NCBI RefSeq assembly: GCF_003724155.1
Contig: NZ_RJJQ01000011.1
Location: 62,001-126,000 of the forward strand
DNA: 64,000 bases
Reading direction: 5' to 3'
DNA from: Flexivirga caeni
GTDB taxonomy: Bacteria > Actinomycetota > Actinomycetes > Actinomycetales > Dermatophilaceae
Below the pieces are notes generated by a model that was given only the letters and a program-made list of their open reading frames with translations, made no database searches and was not told where the DNA came from. The first letter of the stretch is position 1, and every line of letters begins with the position of its first letter. Shown here one piece after another: positions 17,344 to 26,853 of this stretch. Made by a program: the position numbers and the translations under genes.

Positions 17344-17723
17344 TGCGGGCCGGTTAGCCCTCACGGGACAGTCCCCGAATCTCACACATACTTGCGGAAT
17401 CCCTGCTCAGACCGTGGAACAAGGAGTCTCTGTGGTGGCGTGAGAAGGGCTTGGGGCGTATCACCGACCTCCGGTAGTAGATCTGTTCGGCGTCGCGAGC
17501 TGCACTGTCCGTTCGGGTCTGCTTCAGCGTGGCACCCCCGTGTCCCCACTCGCATGTCGGTCTCGTGGATGTGACGACGTGCCTACCAGCGGGCAGGGTG
17601 GATGAGTGGGCGGCGGGTTGTTCCAGCCATTGGGTGATGCCTGGCGGCGAGGTTCACACCCGGCACACTTGTCCGCGGCTCGTCCGACCTCGTTCCTCGG
17701 TCACCCGAGTCGCCTGCAACTTG
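17344..17723. other. Gene-poor stretch directly downstream of tRNA-Arg
   Basis: 380 bp with only two short, unconvincing open frames. Composition looks less coding-like than its neighbours, and I see no terminal repeat, integrase or transposase fragment that I can name. It abuts the 3' end of tRNA-Arg, the usual attachment position for tRNA-targeting integrases, but I found no second copy of the tRNA 3' end within it. Confidence 0.4.
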
Positions 17724-17797
17724 CGCCCCCGGCAGGACTCGAACCTGCGACCTAGAGATTAGAAGGCTCTTGCTCTATCCAGCTGAGCTACGGGGGC
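17724..17797 (-). tRNA. tRNA-Arg (UCU)
   Basis: Cloverleaf on the minus strand: acceptor GCCCCCG/CGGGGGC, D-arm GCTCAGCTGGATAGAGC, anticodon loop CTTCTAA (UCU), T-arm GCAGG-TTCGAGT-CCTGC, discriminator G, CCA not encoded. The anticodon stem AGAGC/TCTCT closes with a C-U mismatch next to the loop, which is unusual. Confidence 0.93.
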
Positions 17798-17871
17798 CGG
17801 ACGCGCTCAGCGTAGCCGCTCCTATCGCGAGGCACCGGCGGGCCAAGTTGAGTCCGGGGCCGCGCCACGAA

Positions 17872-19629
17872 ATGATGGGCCGTGTGGCGGAGGATCTTGA
17901 GGGAGCGCGGCTGCTCAGCGCGCTACAGAGCCTGCGGCACGCCGTCAATGAGACCGCGTTGCCGCTGGACGTGCCCGACGTCCAGCGTGCCCGGCGGGAT
18001 CGCACCGAGCTGCTCGCGCAACTCGACGACTACATCCTCCCGCGCGCCGCATCCCTGGACGCGCCACTGCTCGCCGTGGTCGGTGGCTCGACCGGAGCCG
18101 GCAAGTCGACACTGGTCAACTCCCTCGTCGGCGAGGTCGTCACCAAGAGTGGCGTGCTGCGGCCGACGACCCGCGCCTCGACACTCATCCACCACCCGGC
18201 CGACAAGCGGTGGTTCACCGGTACCCGCGTGCTGCCGGGGCTGGCGCGCCTGACCGGCGACCGCGACGAGACAGGAGACCCCGGCACCCTGCGATTGGTG
18301 CCCGGCAACGTGCCGCCCGGCCTGGCGCTGCTCGATGCCCCGGACATCGACTCGGTGGTGTCCGCCAACCGCGATCTCGCGCGGCAGTTGCTCTCCGCCG
18401 CCGACCTCTGGCTGTTCGTCACCACTGCCATGCGGTATGCCGACGCGGTTCCCTGGGATCTGCTGCACCAGGCGATCCACCGCGGCACCTCGGTCGCAGT
18501 GGTGCTCGACCGGGTGCCCCTGGACGCGATGGAGGAGGTCCGCGCCGACTTCGCCACCATGCTGATGGAGCAGGGCCTGGGCCAGTCGCCCGTCTTCGCG
18601 ATCGCTGAAACCGCTCTCGGCCCAGGCGGATTGCTGCCCGAGGTCGAGGTGGCTCGCATCAACGGCTGGCTCGCCTCGCTCGCCGCCGATCAGCACGCTC
18701 GCAGCATCGTCATCCGGCGCACCCTGCAAGGTGCCCTCGACTCGCTCGACAAGCGGGCAGCGGCGCTCGAGACGGCTGTGGCGGCGCAATCGACCGCGCT
18801 CGGCGAACTCGGCGGATCGGCACGAGCCGGGTATGCCGCCGCCCTTGCCGGGGTATCCGATGGCATGCAGGACGGCACGCTGCTGCGCGGGGAGGTGCTG
18901 GCCCGATGGCAGGACTTCGTCGGCACCGGCGAGGTCTTCCGGCAATTCGAAGCGGGCGTCGGCAAGGTCCGCGACCGGGTCGGCGCCGTGCTGCGCGGAC
19001 GTGTCCGCCAGCAGCCGGTCGACGATCTCGGAGAGGCACTGCACACGGGTGTCGCCGCGCTCCTGCAGGCACACGGCGAAACGGCCGCCATCAACGTGAC
19101 ACGGTCATGGCGCCATACCGATGGGGGAGCGGAGCTCGTGCAGGCGCACCCCGAACTCGCCTCTGTCAGTGGCGGATTCACCGCCGAAACGGAGCGTCTC
19201 GTGCGCCTCTGGCAGGACGACGTGCTGGACATGGTGCGAGCCGAGGCCGGTGGCAAGCGGGCGACTGCCCGGTTCCTGGCATTCGGGGTCAACGGCATCG
19301 CCGTGTTGCTGATGCTGGTCGTGTTCTCCGCGACCGCAGGGCTCACTGGCGCCGAAATCGGCATCGCCGGCGGGTCCGCCGTCCTTGCGCAGCGGCTCCT
19401 GGAAGCCATCTTCGGCGACCAGGCCGTCCGCCGGCTGGCGAGCAAGGCGCGGGGCAGGCTCCTCACCCGCACCGAGCAGTTGTATGACGCCGAACGCGCT
19501 CGCTTCGAGGAGGTTCTCGACGGCGTGGCGGTCGGCGCGACGACAGCAGCTGAGCTGCGTCAGACGGTCGAGCAGGTGAGGACCGCCCGCCATACCGAGC
19601 CGGCGCCGCAGGCTGGATCGCGCCGATGA
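17872..19629 (+). CDS. Membrane-associated dynamin-like GTPase (first of pair)
   Basis: 585 aa from ATG 17872. The GTPase domain has a P-loop G-G-S-T-G-A-G-K-S-T-L-V-N-S-L (about 69-83), a switch region R-P-T-T-R and G3-like L-L-D-A-P-D-I-D. The canonical G4 (N/T)KxD is not evident; the aligned strand reads V-V-L-D-R-V-P. A long helical middle is followed by a hydrophobic hairpin (G-I-A-V-L-L-M-L-V-V-F-S, then I-G-I-A-G-G-S-A-V-L-A) and a C-terminal helix. Size, hairpin and tandem partner resemble Streptomyces DynA/DynB, which stabilise division rings; that equivalence is inferred. The start is uncertain; the longer frame overlaps the tRNA. The next gene overlaps by ATGA. Confidence 0.85.
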   Translation: MMGRVAEDLEGARLLSALQSLRHAVNETALPLDVPDVQRARRDRTELLAQLDDYILPRAASLDAPLLAVVGGSTGAGKSTLVNSLVGEVVTKSGVLRPTTRASTLIHHPADKRWFTGTRVLPGLARLTGDRDETGDPGTLRLVPGNVPPGLALLDAPDIDSVVSANRDLARQLLSAADLWLFVTTAMRYADAVPWDLLHQAIHRGTSVAVVLDRVPLDAMEEVRADFATMLMEQGLGQSPVFAIAETALGPGGLLPEVEVARINGWLASLAADQHARSIVIRRTLQGALDSLDKRAAALETAVAAQSTALGELGGSARAGYAAALAGVSDGMQDGTLLRGEVLARWQDFVGTGEVFRQFEAGVGKVRDRVGAVLRGRVRQQPVDDLGEALHTGVAALLQAHGETAAINVTRSWRHTDGGAELVQAHPELASVSGGFTAETERLVRLWQDDVLDMVRAEAGGKRATARFLAFGVNGIAVLLMLVVFSATAGLTGAEIGIAGGSAVLAQRLLEAIFGDQAVRRLASKARGRLLTRTEQLYDAERARFEEVLDGVAVGATTAAELRQTVEQVRTARHTEPAPQAGSRR

Positions 19630-21272
19630 ACACTGACATGACGACACTGCGCGGGCCCGAACTCGCCACCGGATGGGACGAGGTCATCACGCACGCCGAA
19701 GCACTGGACGAGGCACTGCGCGCCGGTCACGGCCGGTTGCCGGCAGAGGCGGTGGCGCGGGCCGAGAAGGTGCTGCACAAGGTGCCCGCGCGCCAGGCGA
19801 TCATTGGCGGCCGGACGGTGGTGGCGCTCGCCGGGGCAACCGGAAGCGGCAAGTCGAGTTTGTTCAATGCCCTTGTCGCAGAACCGGTTTCGCGGATCGG
19901 CGCCCGTCGTCCCACCACCTCGGTGCCGACTGCGGCAGTCTGGGGTGACGAGCCGAGCGGTGAACTGCTCGACTGGCTCGGCGTCGGCGCTCGGCATCAG
20001 GTGCCGGTGAACGCCCGGCGCGCCGCGTCCCTCGGCGGGCTCGTCCTGCTCGATCTGCCCGACTTCGACTCGCGCGTCGCACAACACCGCGCCGAGGCCG
20101 ACCGGGTGATCGAGCTGGCCGACGTCTTCGTATGGGTCACCGATCCCCAGAAGTATGCCGACGCGGTGCTGCACGACGAGTACGTCAAGCGGCTGGCCCG
20201 TCACAGCGCGGTGTCGCTGGTCGTGCTCAACCAGATCGATCGGCTTGACCGCGCCGAGATCTCGCAGTGCGTCGACGACCTGCGACGCCTCCTCGCGGCC
20301 GACGGGCTGACCGACGTCACCATCCTGCCGACGTCAGCGGTGCGCGGGTACGGCGTGGACGATCTCGCCGGCACGATCGCGTCGTTCGTCCAGGAACGCA
20401 CGGCCGCCGAGCAGCGGCTGCTGGCCGACATACGGTCTGTGGCCGAAGCTCTGCAGGACGGGGTCGCGTCGCAGGAGGCGCAGCTGGGCTCGGCCGCCGG
20501 CGACGAACTGACCGACGCACTGTGCCGGGCGGCCGGAGTGCCCGCGGTGATCGACGCGGTCCGCAACGATTATCGCGCGCAGGCCGACCGCCAGGGCGGC
20601 TGGCCGTTCATCCGCTGGGTGCACCGGGTGCGTCCGGCGCCGCTGCGCCGCCTCCGACTGGACGGCGGACGTTTGGTCGACGCCTCGGCAGGGGAGTCGG
20701 CGCTGGTGCGTTCCTCGCTGCCCGCCCCGGGTCCGGCGGCACGAGCCGCGGTGGACGTCGCGACGCGCAAGCTCGGTCGGCGGGCAGGCGAGGGGCTACC
20801 CGCCGCCTGGGCGGATGCCGCGCACGAGGCGGCGACCCCGAGCGACGACCGGCTGCACGACTCGCTCGATCAGGCCGTCATGCGCACTGAATTGCGCGGC
20901 CGTAGCTCGTTCTGGTGGGTCGCCGCGTCCGTGGTGCAGTGGCTGCTGGCCGCGATCGCCGTGATCGGACTGGTCTGGCTGGTCGTGCTGGCCGTGCTCG
21001 GCATGGCGCGGGTGAGCGCGAGTTCGCCGACCTGGTTCGGGCTGCCGATTCCGTTGCTGATGCTCGTGTTCGGCGTGTTGCTGGGTGTGCTGCTCGCGTT
21101 GCTCGCCCGGTGGGCGGCCACGCGCGGCGCCGACCGCGCGGCCGAGCGGGCGGGTGCCCGGTTGCGGACTGCGGTTGCCGCAGTGGGCGCCGAGCAGATC
21201 GTCGGGCCGGTCACCGAGGTGCTGCAGGAGCACCGGGAGACGCGTATGGCGCTCGCCGCGGCCGCGCGCTGA
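19626..21272 (+). CDS. YfjP/dynamin-like membrane GTPase (second of pair)
   Basis: 548 aa; its ATG overlaps the stop of the preceding GTPase by 4 bp. GTPase motifs are complete: A-G-A-T-G-S-G-K-S-S-L-F-N-A-L (about 67-81), R-R-P-T-T-S, L-L-D-L-P-D-F-D-S and the G4 motif L-N-Q-I-D-R-L-D. Two strong C-terminal membrane segments follow (V-V-Q-W-L-L-A-A-I-A-V-I-G-L-V-W-L and L-L-M-L-V-F-G-V-L-L-G-V-L-L), then a basic/helical tail. It probably works with the first GTPase in a membrane-remodelling or cell-division-related complex, by analogy with DynA/DynB. Confidence 0.87.
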   Translation: MNTDMTTLRGPELATGWDEVITHAEALDEALRAGHGRLPAEAVARAEKVLHKVPARQAIIGGRTVVALAGATGSGKSSLFNALVAEPVSRIGARRPTTSVPTAAVWGDEPSGELLDWLGVGARHQVPVNARRAASLGGLVLLDLPDFDSRVAQHRAEADRVIELADVFVWVTDPQKYADAVLHDEYVKRLARHSAVSLVVLNQIDRLDRAEISQCVDDLRRLLAADGLTDVTILPTSAVRGYGVDDLAGTIASFVQERTAAEQRLLADIRSVAEALQDGVASQEAQLGSAAGDELTDALCRAAGVPAVIDAVRNDYRAQADRQGGWPFIRWVHRVRPAPLRRLRLDGGRLVDASAGESALVRSSLPAPGPAARAAVDVATRKLGRRAGEGLPAAWADAAHEAATPSDDRLHDSLDQAVMRTELRGRSSFWWVAASVVQWLLAAIAVIGLVWLVVLAVLGMARVSASSPTWFGLPIPLLMLVFGVLLGVLLALLARWAATRGADRAAERAGARLRTAVAAVGAEQIVGPVTEVLQEHRETRMALAAAAR

Positions 21273-21432
21273 CGTCGCCGCGGCGGGTTCGTCCACATCC
21301 CCCGGGAGGGGGTCGCCGTCATACACCGGGACGGCCGGGCTGCCTCCCCGTCGTGCCCGGCAGCTTGCACTCTGGAGCTCCCAGCCGACGTGACTCACGG
21401 GTCGCGTCGCCCGACAGTGCGAAGGATGCGAC

Positions 21433-21993
21433 ATGAACGAGACAAGCCTCACGATCCGCGGCAACCTGACTGCCGACCCTGAAAGGATCACCGGCAGCAA
21501 GGGCGACTTCACGACTTTCCGGGTCGCGGTCAACGAGTTCTACCGGGACCAGAGCGGCAACTTCGTCGACGGACGCAGTTCCTTCTACAGCGTGGTGGCC
21601 TACCGCCAGCTCGGCAGCAACGCGCAGAAGTCGCTGTCCAAGGGCGACGCCGTCGTGGTCCATGGCGTGCTGCGGGTTAACCAGTGGGAATCGAACGGTC
21701 AGACGCGCTCGGCGCCCGAGATCGAAGCACGCAGCATCGGCCCGGACCTCCGGTTCGGCATCGCGACCTACCAGCGGCTGCGCACCCAGCGCCAGTCCGA
21801 CCAGGTGCCGGTCGCCGAGCGGCGGTTCGCCGGGCAGCAGGGCTGGCCGGGCTCCGCTGGACACCCCGACGGCTGGGCCGCCGGGGACGGACCGGCCGAG
21901 CCGCCCTTCGGCGACCCGGGATTTGCGCCGGAGGGCGATGCGGACGAGCTGCCGGCTTCGTCGTCCGGGCCGCTTGTCGAGCAGGCCGGCTGA
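21433..21993 (+). CDS. ssb: Single-stranded DNA-binding protein paralogue
   Basis: 186 aa with an N-terminal OB fold typical of SSB (L-T-I-R-G-N-L-T-A-D-P-E, F-T-T-F-R-V-A-V-N, F-Y-S-V-V-A-Y, G-D-A-V-V-V-H-G). The tail is Gly/Pro/Asp-rich and ends L-V-E-Q-A-G, so the conserved acidic tip (D-D-D-x-P-F) that recruits repair proteins is missing. This suggests the second SSB (SsbB-type) of actinobacteria rather than the essential replicative one, which is normally beside rpsF/rpsR. It stands alone between the GTPases and ettA. Confidence 0.9.
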   Translation: MNETSLTIRGNLTADPERITGSKGDFTTFRVAVNEFYRDQSGNFVDGRSSFYSVVAYRQLGSNAQKSLSKGDAVVVHGVLRVNQWESNGQTRSAPEIEARSIGPDLRFGIATYQRLRTQRQSDQVPVAERRFAGQQGWPGSAGHPDGWAAGDGPAEPPFGDPGFAPEGDADELPASSSGPLVEQAG

Positions 21994-22080
21994 CACCGCT
22001 GACGCGGCGACGAGCGGGGCGCCCTCCGGGCGGGTTGCACGATTTCAGCGGGGCGCCGTCACCCCGATAGCCTGATGCGC

Positions 22081-23763
<1,683 letters not shown>

Positions 23764-23774
23764 GTCGGGCCGAC

Positions 23775-23843
23775 CCGCGCCGAGTGGGCAGTCGTTGCTG
23801 CGAGCCGAGCGCTCTCACCGCAACAACTGCCCACTCGGCGCGG
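23775..23843. repeat. Palindromic repeat, family R2, copy a
   Basis: Long inverted repeat with arms of about 30 bp: outer CCGCGCCGAGTGGGCAGT, inner TTGC(T/G)G, centre CGAGC. The arms differ at only a few positions. It lies between the convergent ends of ettA and the metallo-hydrolase gene. The same family recurs at 24563, 25591, 26122 and, diverged, 35247. Confidence 0.85.
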
Positions 23844-23860
23844 AAGAGTTGTGGCCCGGC

Positions 23861-24466
23861 TCAGACGGAGTGGCCTGGCGGGACCCAGCGGTAGCCGTCA
23901 CATCCGGATTTCGTCAGCCAGCGGCCGATGCTCGTGATCGCACGGGCGTTGATCTGACCGTCGTGGATGCCGATCGCTCGTTCCGGATCGACGGCACGCA
24001 CGAAGTCGACCGCCTCGACAGTCTTGAGCCAGGAGGCTTGGAGCGGTACGAGCACGGTCTGCACGGCTTCCGCTGGCAACTCCAATGCGTCGCCGGGGTG
24101 ATAGATCGTGCCCGCGGCGGTCTCGATGACATAGCCCAGGTTGGAGCACGTGACGTGCTCCGGCAGCACCCTCGCGTGCTGACCCGCGAGCGCGCGGACG
24201 GTGAATCCTGCACAAGCGAACTCCTCACCGGCCCGCACCGGATGGAAAGGCACGCCCAGCAAGTTCGCTCCTTCCGGCGCCCAGACCGGGAGCTCGGATC
24301 CCACGATGCGGAGCACGTCGGCGTGGTCGCTGTGCTCGTGGGTGAGAAGCACGGCGTCGGCGCGGAGCAGTGCTTCCGGCTCGCTCCAGATCCCCGGATC
24401 AACCACCACGACTCCGGATCCGTCATCGACGGTCACGCAGGAGTGGCTCCATCTGGTCAGCGGCAT
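23861..24466 (-). CDS. Metallo-beta-lactamase fold hydrolase (UlaG-like)
   Basis: 201 aa from ATG 24466; the longer frame runs into repeat DNA. The metal site T-H-E-H-S-D-H-A-D-V (about 42-51) is intact, and a second histidine region appears as A-G-Q-H-A and G-I-H-D-G-Q. It opens with substrate-strand residues W-S-H-S-C-V-T-V, like UlaG-type MBL proteins with one compact domain. Substrate unknown. It is bracketed by R2 repeats at 23775 and 24563. Confidence 0.85.
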   Translation of the reverse strand: MPLTRWSHSCVTVDDGSGVVVVDPGIWSEPEALLRADAVLLTHEHSDHADVLRIVGSELPVWAPEGANLLGVPFHPVRAGEEFACAGFTVRALAGQHARVLPEHVTCSNLGYVIETAAGTIYHPGDALELPAEAVQTVLVPLQASWLKTVEAVDFVRAVDPERAIGIHDGQINARAITSIGRWLTKSGCDGYRWVPPGHSV

Positions 24467-24562
24467 GGTCGCACGATACGGCGTGGGCAGCTGGCGGGAG
24501 GCTCGACGCGGCAACCACACCTCGCCGAGTGGGCCGGCGGAGCCCGGACTCGGAGGCGTCGT

Positions 24563-24627
24563 GCGCCGAGCGGACACCTGTTGCGGCGAGCCGGGAGCTC
24601 TCACCGCGACAACTGTCCACTCGGCGC
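24563..24627. repeat. Palindromic repeat, family R2, copy b
   Basis: Arms GCGCCGAG-C/T-GGACA and TTG(T/C)(T/C)GCGG around a GAGC-centred loop. The left arm is more diverged (CGAGCGGACACC) than the right (CGAGTGGACAGT on the reverse strand). It lies just past the stop of the DUF559 gene (minus strand). Confidence 0.8.
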
Positions 24628-24640
24628 GGGCCGGCCGGTG

Positions 24641-25504
24641 TCAGCGGCCCAGCGCACGGGCAATCGCTTGCATGGCAGCGGCTGGGGAGCGGTTGTCGGC
24701 GCCGTTGATCTCGATCACGGTCCAGCCGGCGGCTCGCATGGCACGTCGGCGGAGTTGATCGGCACGTCGCTGCGCGACAGTGAAGTGGTAGTCGCCGTCG
24801 TATTCGACGACGACACGCTGCTCCCGCCATACGAAATCGACCATGCCGAGCCAACGCCCGGCTGTGTCGTGGATTTCCGCGTTCAGCTCCGGCTCGTCGA
24901 AGCCTGCCTCGCGAAACCGCAACCGCCACAACGTTTCCTGCGGAGAAAGGACTCCCGCACGGATGAGCGTGATGGCCTCTCGTGCTCTGCGGATCCCGCG
25001 CGCACCCGGGTGTTGCGTGGTCAGGTGACTCAGCCGCGACCCGTGGTCCGGGTAGGCGTGCATGATCGCATCGCCGAGGATCACGAATTTGTCGAGAGAC
25101 AGATCGGAGGCCAGATCGAGCCACGTCTGCGCCGGGGAGGTCGTGGGTATACCGGCGATCTGCCCCAACTCGCGCCCCATGCCCCGGTGCTCCACGACGC
25201 CCCGGCGGCGGACCCGCGCGCCGTCCGGCACGGTGACATGCAACTGGGTCGCGCTCGGCGCTGGAAGGCCGAGCAACTCGGCGGCAGTGTGATGGGAGTA
25301 CGCCGACCCGCGCGGCAACACTTTCACGAACGCTGCCGCTCGTCCGGGCAGCTCGATGTCCTGTTCCGTCAGGCGGAGCCCTCGGGTCGGTGAGATCAGC
25401 GACCGGTGTCGTAGCCGAGCCGGGGTGACGCCGCGCGAAATCGCTTCGGACCAGGTGAAGCTCGAACCCAGGGAGTCGGGTAGCGGCGCAGGTGGTCGGT
25501 GCAT
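24641..25504 (-). CDS. DUF559 (PD-(D/E)XK nuclease-like) protein with AbiEi-type N-terminus
   Basis: 287 aa. The N-terminal about 80 residues resemble the winged-helix of AbiEi-type antitoxins (A-I-S-R-G-V-T-P-A-R-L-R, then T-R-G-L-R-L). The C-terminus is a DUF559 domain of the Vsr-like PD-(D/E)XK fold: V-D-F-V-W-R-E-Q-R-V-V-V-E-Y-D-G-D-Y-H holds the candidate catalytic Asp and E-x-D, and W-T-V-I-E-I-N-G-A-D ends it. Such proteins are common and multicopy in actinobacteria, with unproven function. No AbiEii toxin is adjacent. Palindromic R2 repeats lie directly on both sides. Confidence 0.82.
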   Translation of the reverse strand: MHRPPAPLPDSLGSSFTWSEAISRGVTPARLRHRSLISPTRGLRLTEQDIELPGRAAAFVKVLPRGSAYSHHTAAELLGLPAPSATQLHVTVPDGARVRRRGVVEHRGMGRELGQIAGIPTTSPAQTWLDLASDLSLDKFVILGDAIMHAYPDHGSRLSHLTTQHPGARGIRRAREAITLIRAGVLSPQETLWRLRFREAGFDEPELNAEIHDTAGRWLGMVDFVWREQRVVVEYDGDYHFTVAQRRADQLRRRAMRAAGWTVIEINGADNRSPAAAMQAIARALGR

Positions 25505-25590
25505 CCCGGCAGCTTGCCCGCTGCGGGCACCGCCGCGCTGACTGCCTGATCATCACTGTGGATAACGCGCGCGCGTCGCTGGTGCTCCCA

Positions 25591-25653
25591 CGCCGAGTGG
25601 ACAGTAGTCGCTGCGAGCCGGAAGCGCTCACGACAACACCTGTCCACTCGGCG
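25591..25653. repeat. Palindromic repeat, family R2, copy c
   Basis: Outer arms CGCCGAGTGGACAG and CTGTCCACTCGGCG pair perfectly; inner parts (TAGTCGCTGCGAGC versus GCGCTCACGACAACAC) pair imperfectly. It lies between the DUF559 start and the VOC gene stop, both minus strand. Confidence 0.85.
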
Positions 25654-25667
25654 CGAGCGTGGGGCGC

Positions 25668-26063
25668 TCAGGCGTTCTCGCGGGCGGCAAGCTCGGCGTC
25701 GGACATCAGGACGCAGAATTCGTTCCCCTCGGGGTCGGCGAGCACCGCCCAGCCGCGGTCCGGCCGCCGCAGGTCGTTGACCATCGTGGCCCCGAGCCCG
25801 AGCAGCCGTTCGATTTCCTCGTCCCGCGTCAGGTCGGTCGATCGCAGGCAGAAATGGACGCGGTTCTTGATGGACTTCGTCTCGGGCACCTTCAGGAAGA
25901 GAAGGAACGTTTCGTTCGGTCCGATCAGTCCCGCCTCCTCATCGCCCGGCCGCGCCGGATCGTCGTGATCGAGGTGGTAGTCGCCGAGGACCTGGCTCCA
26001 CCACATCGTCTGGGCGTAGGGGTCGGCGGCGTCGAAACAGAGATTCGCAACACGTGAGGTCAT
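25668..26063 (-). CDS. VOC family (glyoxalase/bleomycin-resistance-like) protein
   Basis: 131 aa, one VOC unit with paired beta-alpha-beta-beta-beta halves: V-A-N-L-C-F-D-A near the start and the second half ending W-A-V-L-A-D-P-E-G-N-E-F-C-V-L. The VOC fold often uses metal ligands His and Glu; the D-P-E-G-N-E-F-C motif is present, but the first-half His is not obvious. Actinobacterial members of this type are usually annotated only as VOC proteins. Start ATG 26063 (M-T-S-R-V) is preferred; ATG 26072 is possible. R2 repeats flank the gene. Confidence 0.82.
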   Translation of the reverse strand: MTSRVANLCFDAADPYAQTMWWSQVLGDYHLDHDDPARPGDEEAGLIGPNETFLLFLKVPETKSIKNRVHFCLRSTDLTRDEEIERLLGLGATMVNDLRRPDRGWAVLADPEGNEFCVLMSDAELAARENA

Positions 26064-26121
26064 GTGACACATCGTTGCCGCGCGCACTGACAGCGGGCAA
26101 CAGCATGCGCCAGATCGCTCG

Positions 26122-26184
26122 CGCCGAGTGGACAGTTGTTGCGGTGAGCGGGCTCGACTCGCAGCAACAACTGTCCACTCGGCG
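26122..26184. repeat. Palindromic repeat, family R2, copy d
   Basis: Arms CGCCGAGTGGACAGTTGTTG and its inverse are near perfect; a short GCTC-type centre separates them. It lies between the VOC start and the GNAT gene stop (both minus). Confidence 0.87.
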
Positions 26185-26213
26185 TGGGTGACCAGCGAAC
26201 TCTTCCGGGCCGG

Positions 26214-26819
26214 TCAGCCCACCCGGTGGCGCAGGCGGTGCTGGAGGTTGGCCCGGACCATCGGCCAGGTGCGCGCGACGATGCTGTACTGCGCGGTGTC
26301 CCGCACCACGCCCTGTGCGTCGATCGAGTCGGCGCGCAGGATCCCTTCGAGTTCGGCGCCGAGCCGCTCGATCGCGGCGCGCGACTGCAGGTTCATCTTG
26401 TGCGTCCGGAACCGAACGGCCTCCACCTGCCACACCTCGAAGGTGTGCGTCAGCATCAGCAGCTTGCTCTCGGCGTTGGTGCCGGTGCCGTGGGTGGACT
26501 CGCGGTTCCAGGTGGAGCCGATCTCGACACGGGGCACCGACGGGTCGATGTCCATGAAGGTCGTCATACCGAGCACCACGTCGTCCGTGACCCGGACCGT
26601 CGTGAACGGCTGCATCGTGCCCGCGTCCTGCAGCGCGAGCCGGCGGTCGATCTCGGCAGCCATGCCCTCGGGACGGGGCACCGAGGTATACCATCGGTCC
26701 CACATCTGCCCGTCGCTCGCCGCGTCGATCAGCCGGTCGTGATGGTCGTGGCTGAGCGGTTCGAGCCGGACCAGCCGGCCGGTCAGTGTGACCGGGGTGA
26801 GAGGGAGCGGGATCGTCAT
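26214..26819 (-). CDS. GNAT family N-acetyltransferase (RimJ/RimL-like)
   Basis: 201 aa; opens L-T-P-V-T-L-T-G-R-L-V-R-L-E-P-L, the RimJ/RimL/SpeG-type N-terminus. Core features include a strand G-M-T-T-F-M-D-I and an acetyl-CoA-binding region around G-T-G-T-N-A-E-S-K-L-L, followed by V-R-F-R-T-H-K-M-N-L-Q-S-R-A-A-I-E-R-L-G-A. Probable acceptor is a protein N-terminus or small amine; not determinable. The GTATGAC word discussed in the findings includes its start codon. Confidence 0.85.
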   Translation of the reverse strand: MTIPLPLTPVTLTGRLVRLEPLSHDHHDRLIDAASDGQMWDRWYTSVPRPEGMAAEIDRRLALQDAGTMQPFTTVRVTDDVVLGMTTFMDIDPSVPRVEIGSTWNRESTHGTGTNAESKLLMLTHTFEVWQVEAVRFRTHKMNLQSRAAIERLGAELEGILRADSIDAQGVVRDTAQYSIVARTWPMVRANLQHRLRHRVG

Positions 26820-26853
26820 ACGCAGATCTCAGCACACTTCGGCCGGACGGCAC

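Noticed and set aside
16726-17385. Long minus-strand open frame (219 aa) opposite the 16738 gene
   Set aside because: It is the antisense shadow of a gene with normal codon use; it has no domain, start signal or partner.
24641-25504. Complete AbiE toxin-antitoxin system
   Set aside because: The N-terminus resembles AbiEi but no AbiEii nucleotidyltransferase gene is adjacent; the neighbours are VOC and metallo-hydrolase genes.
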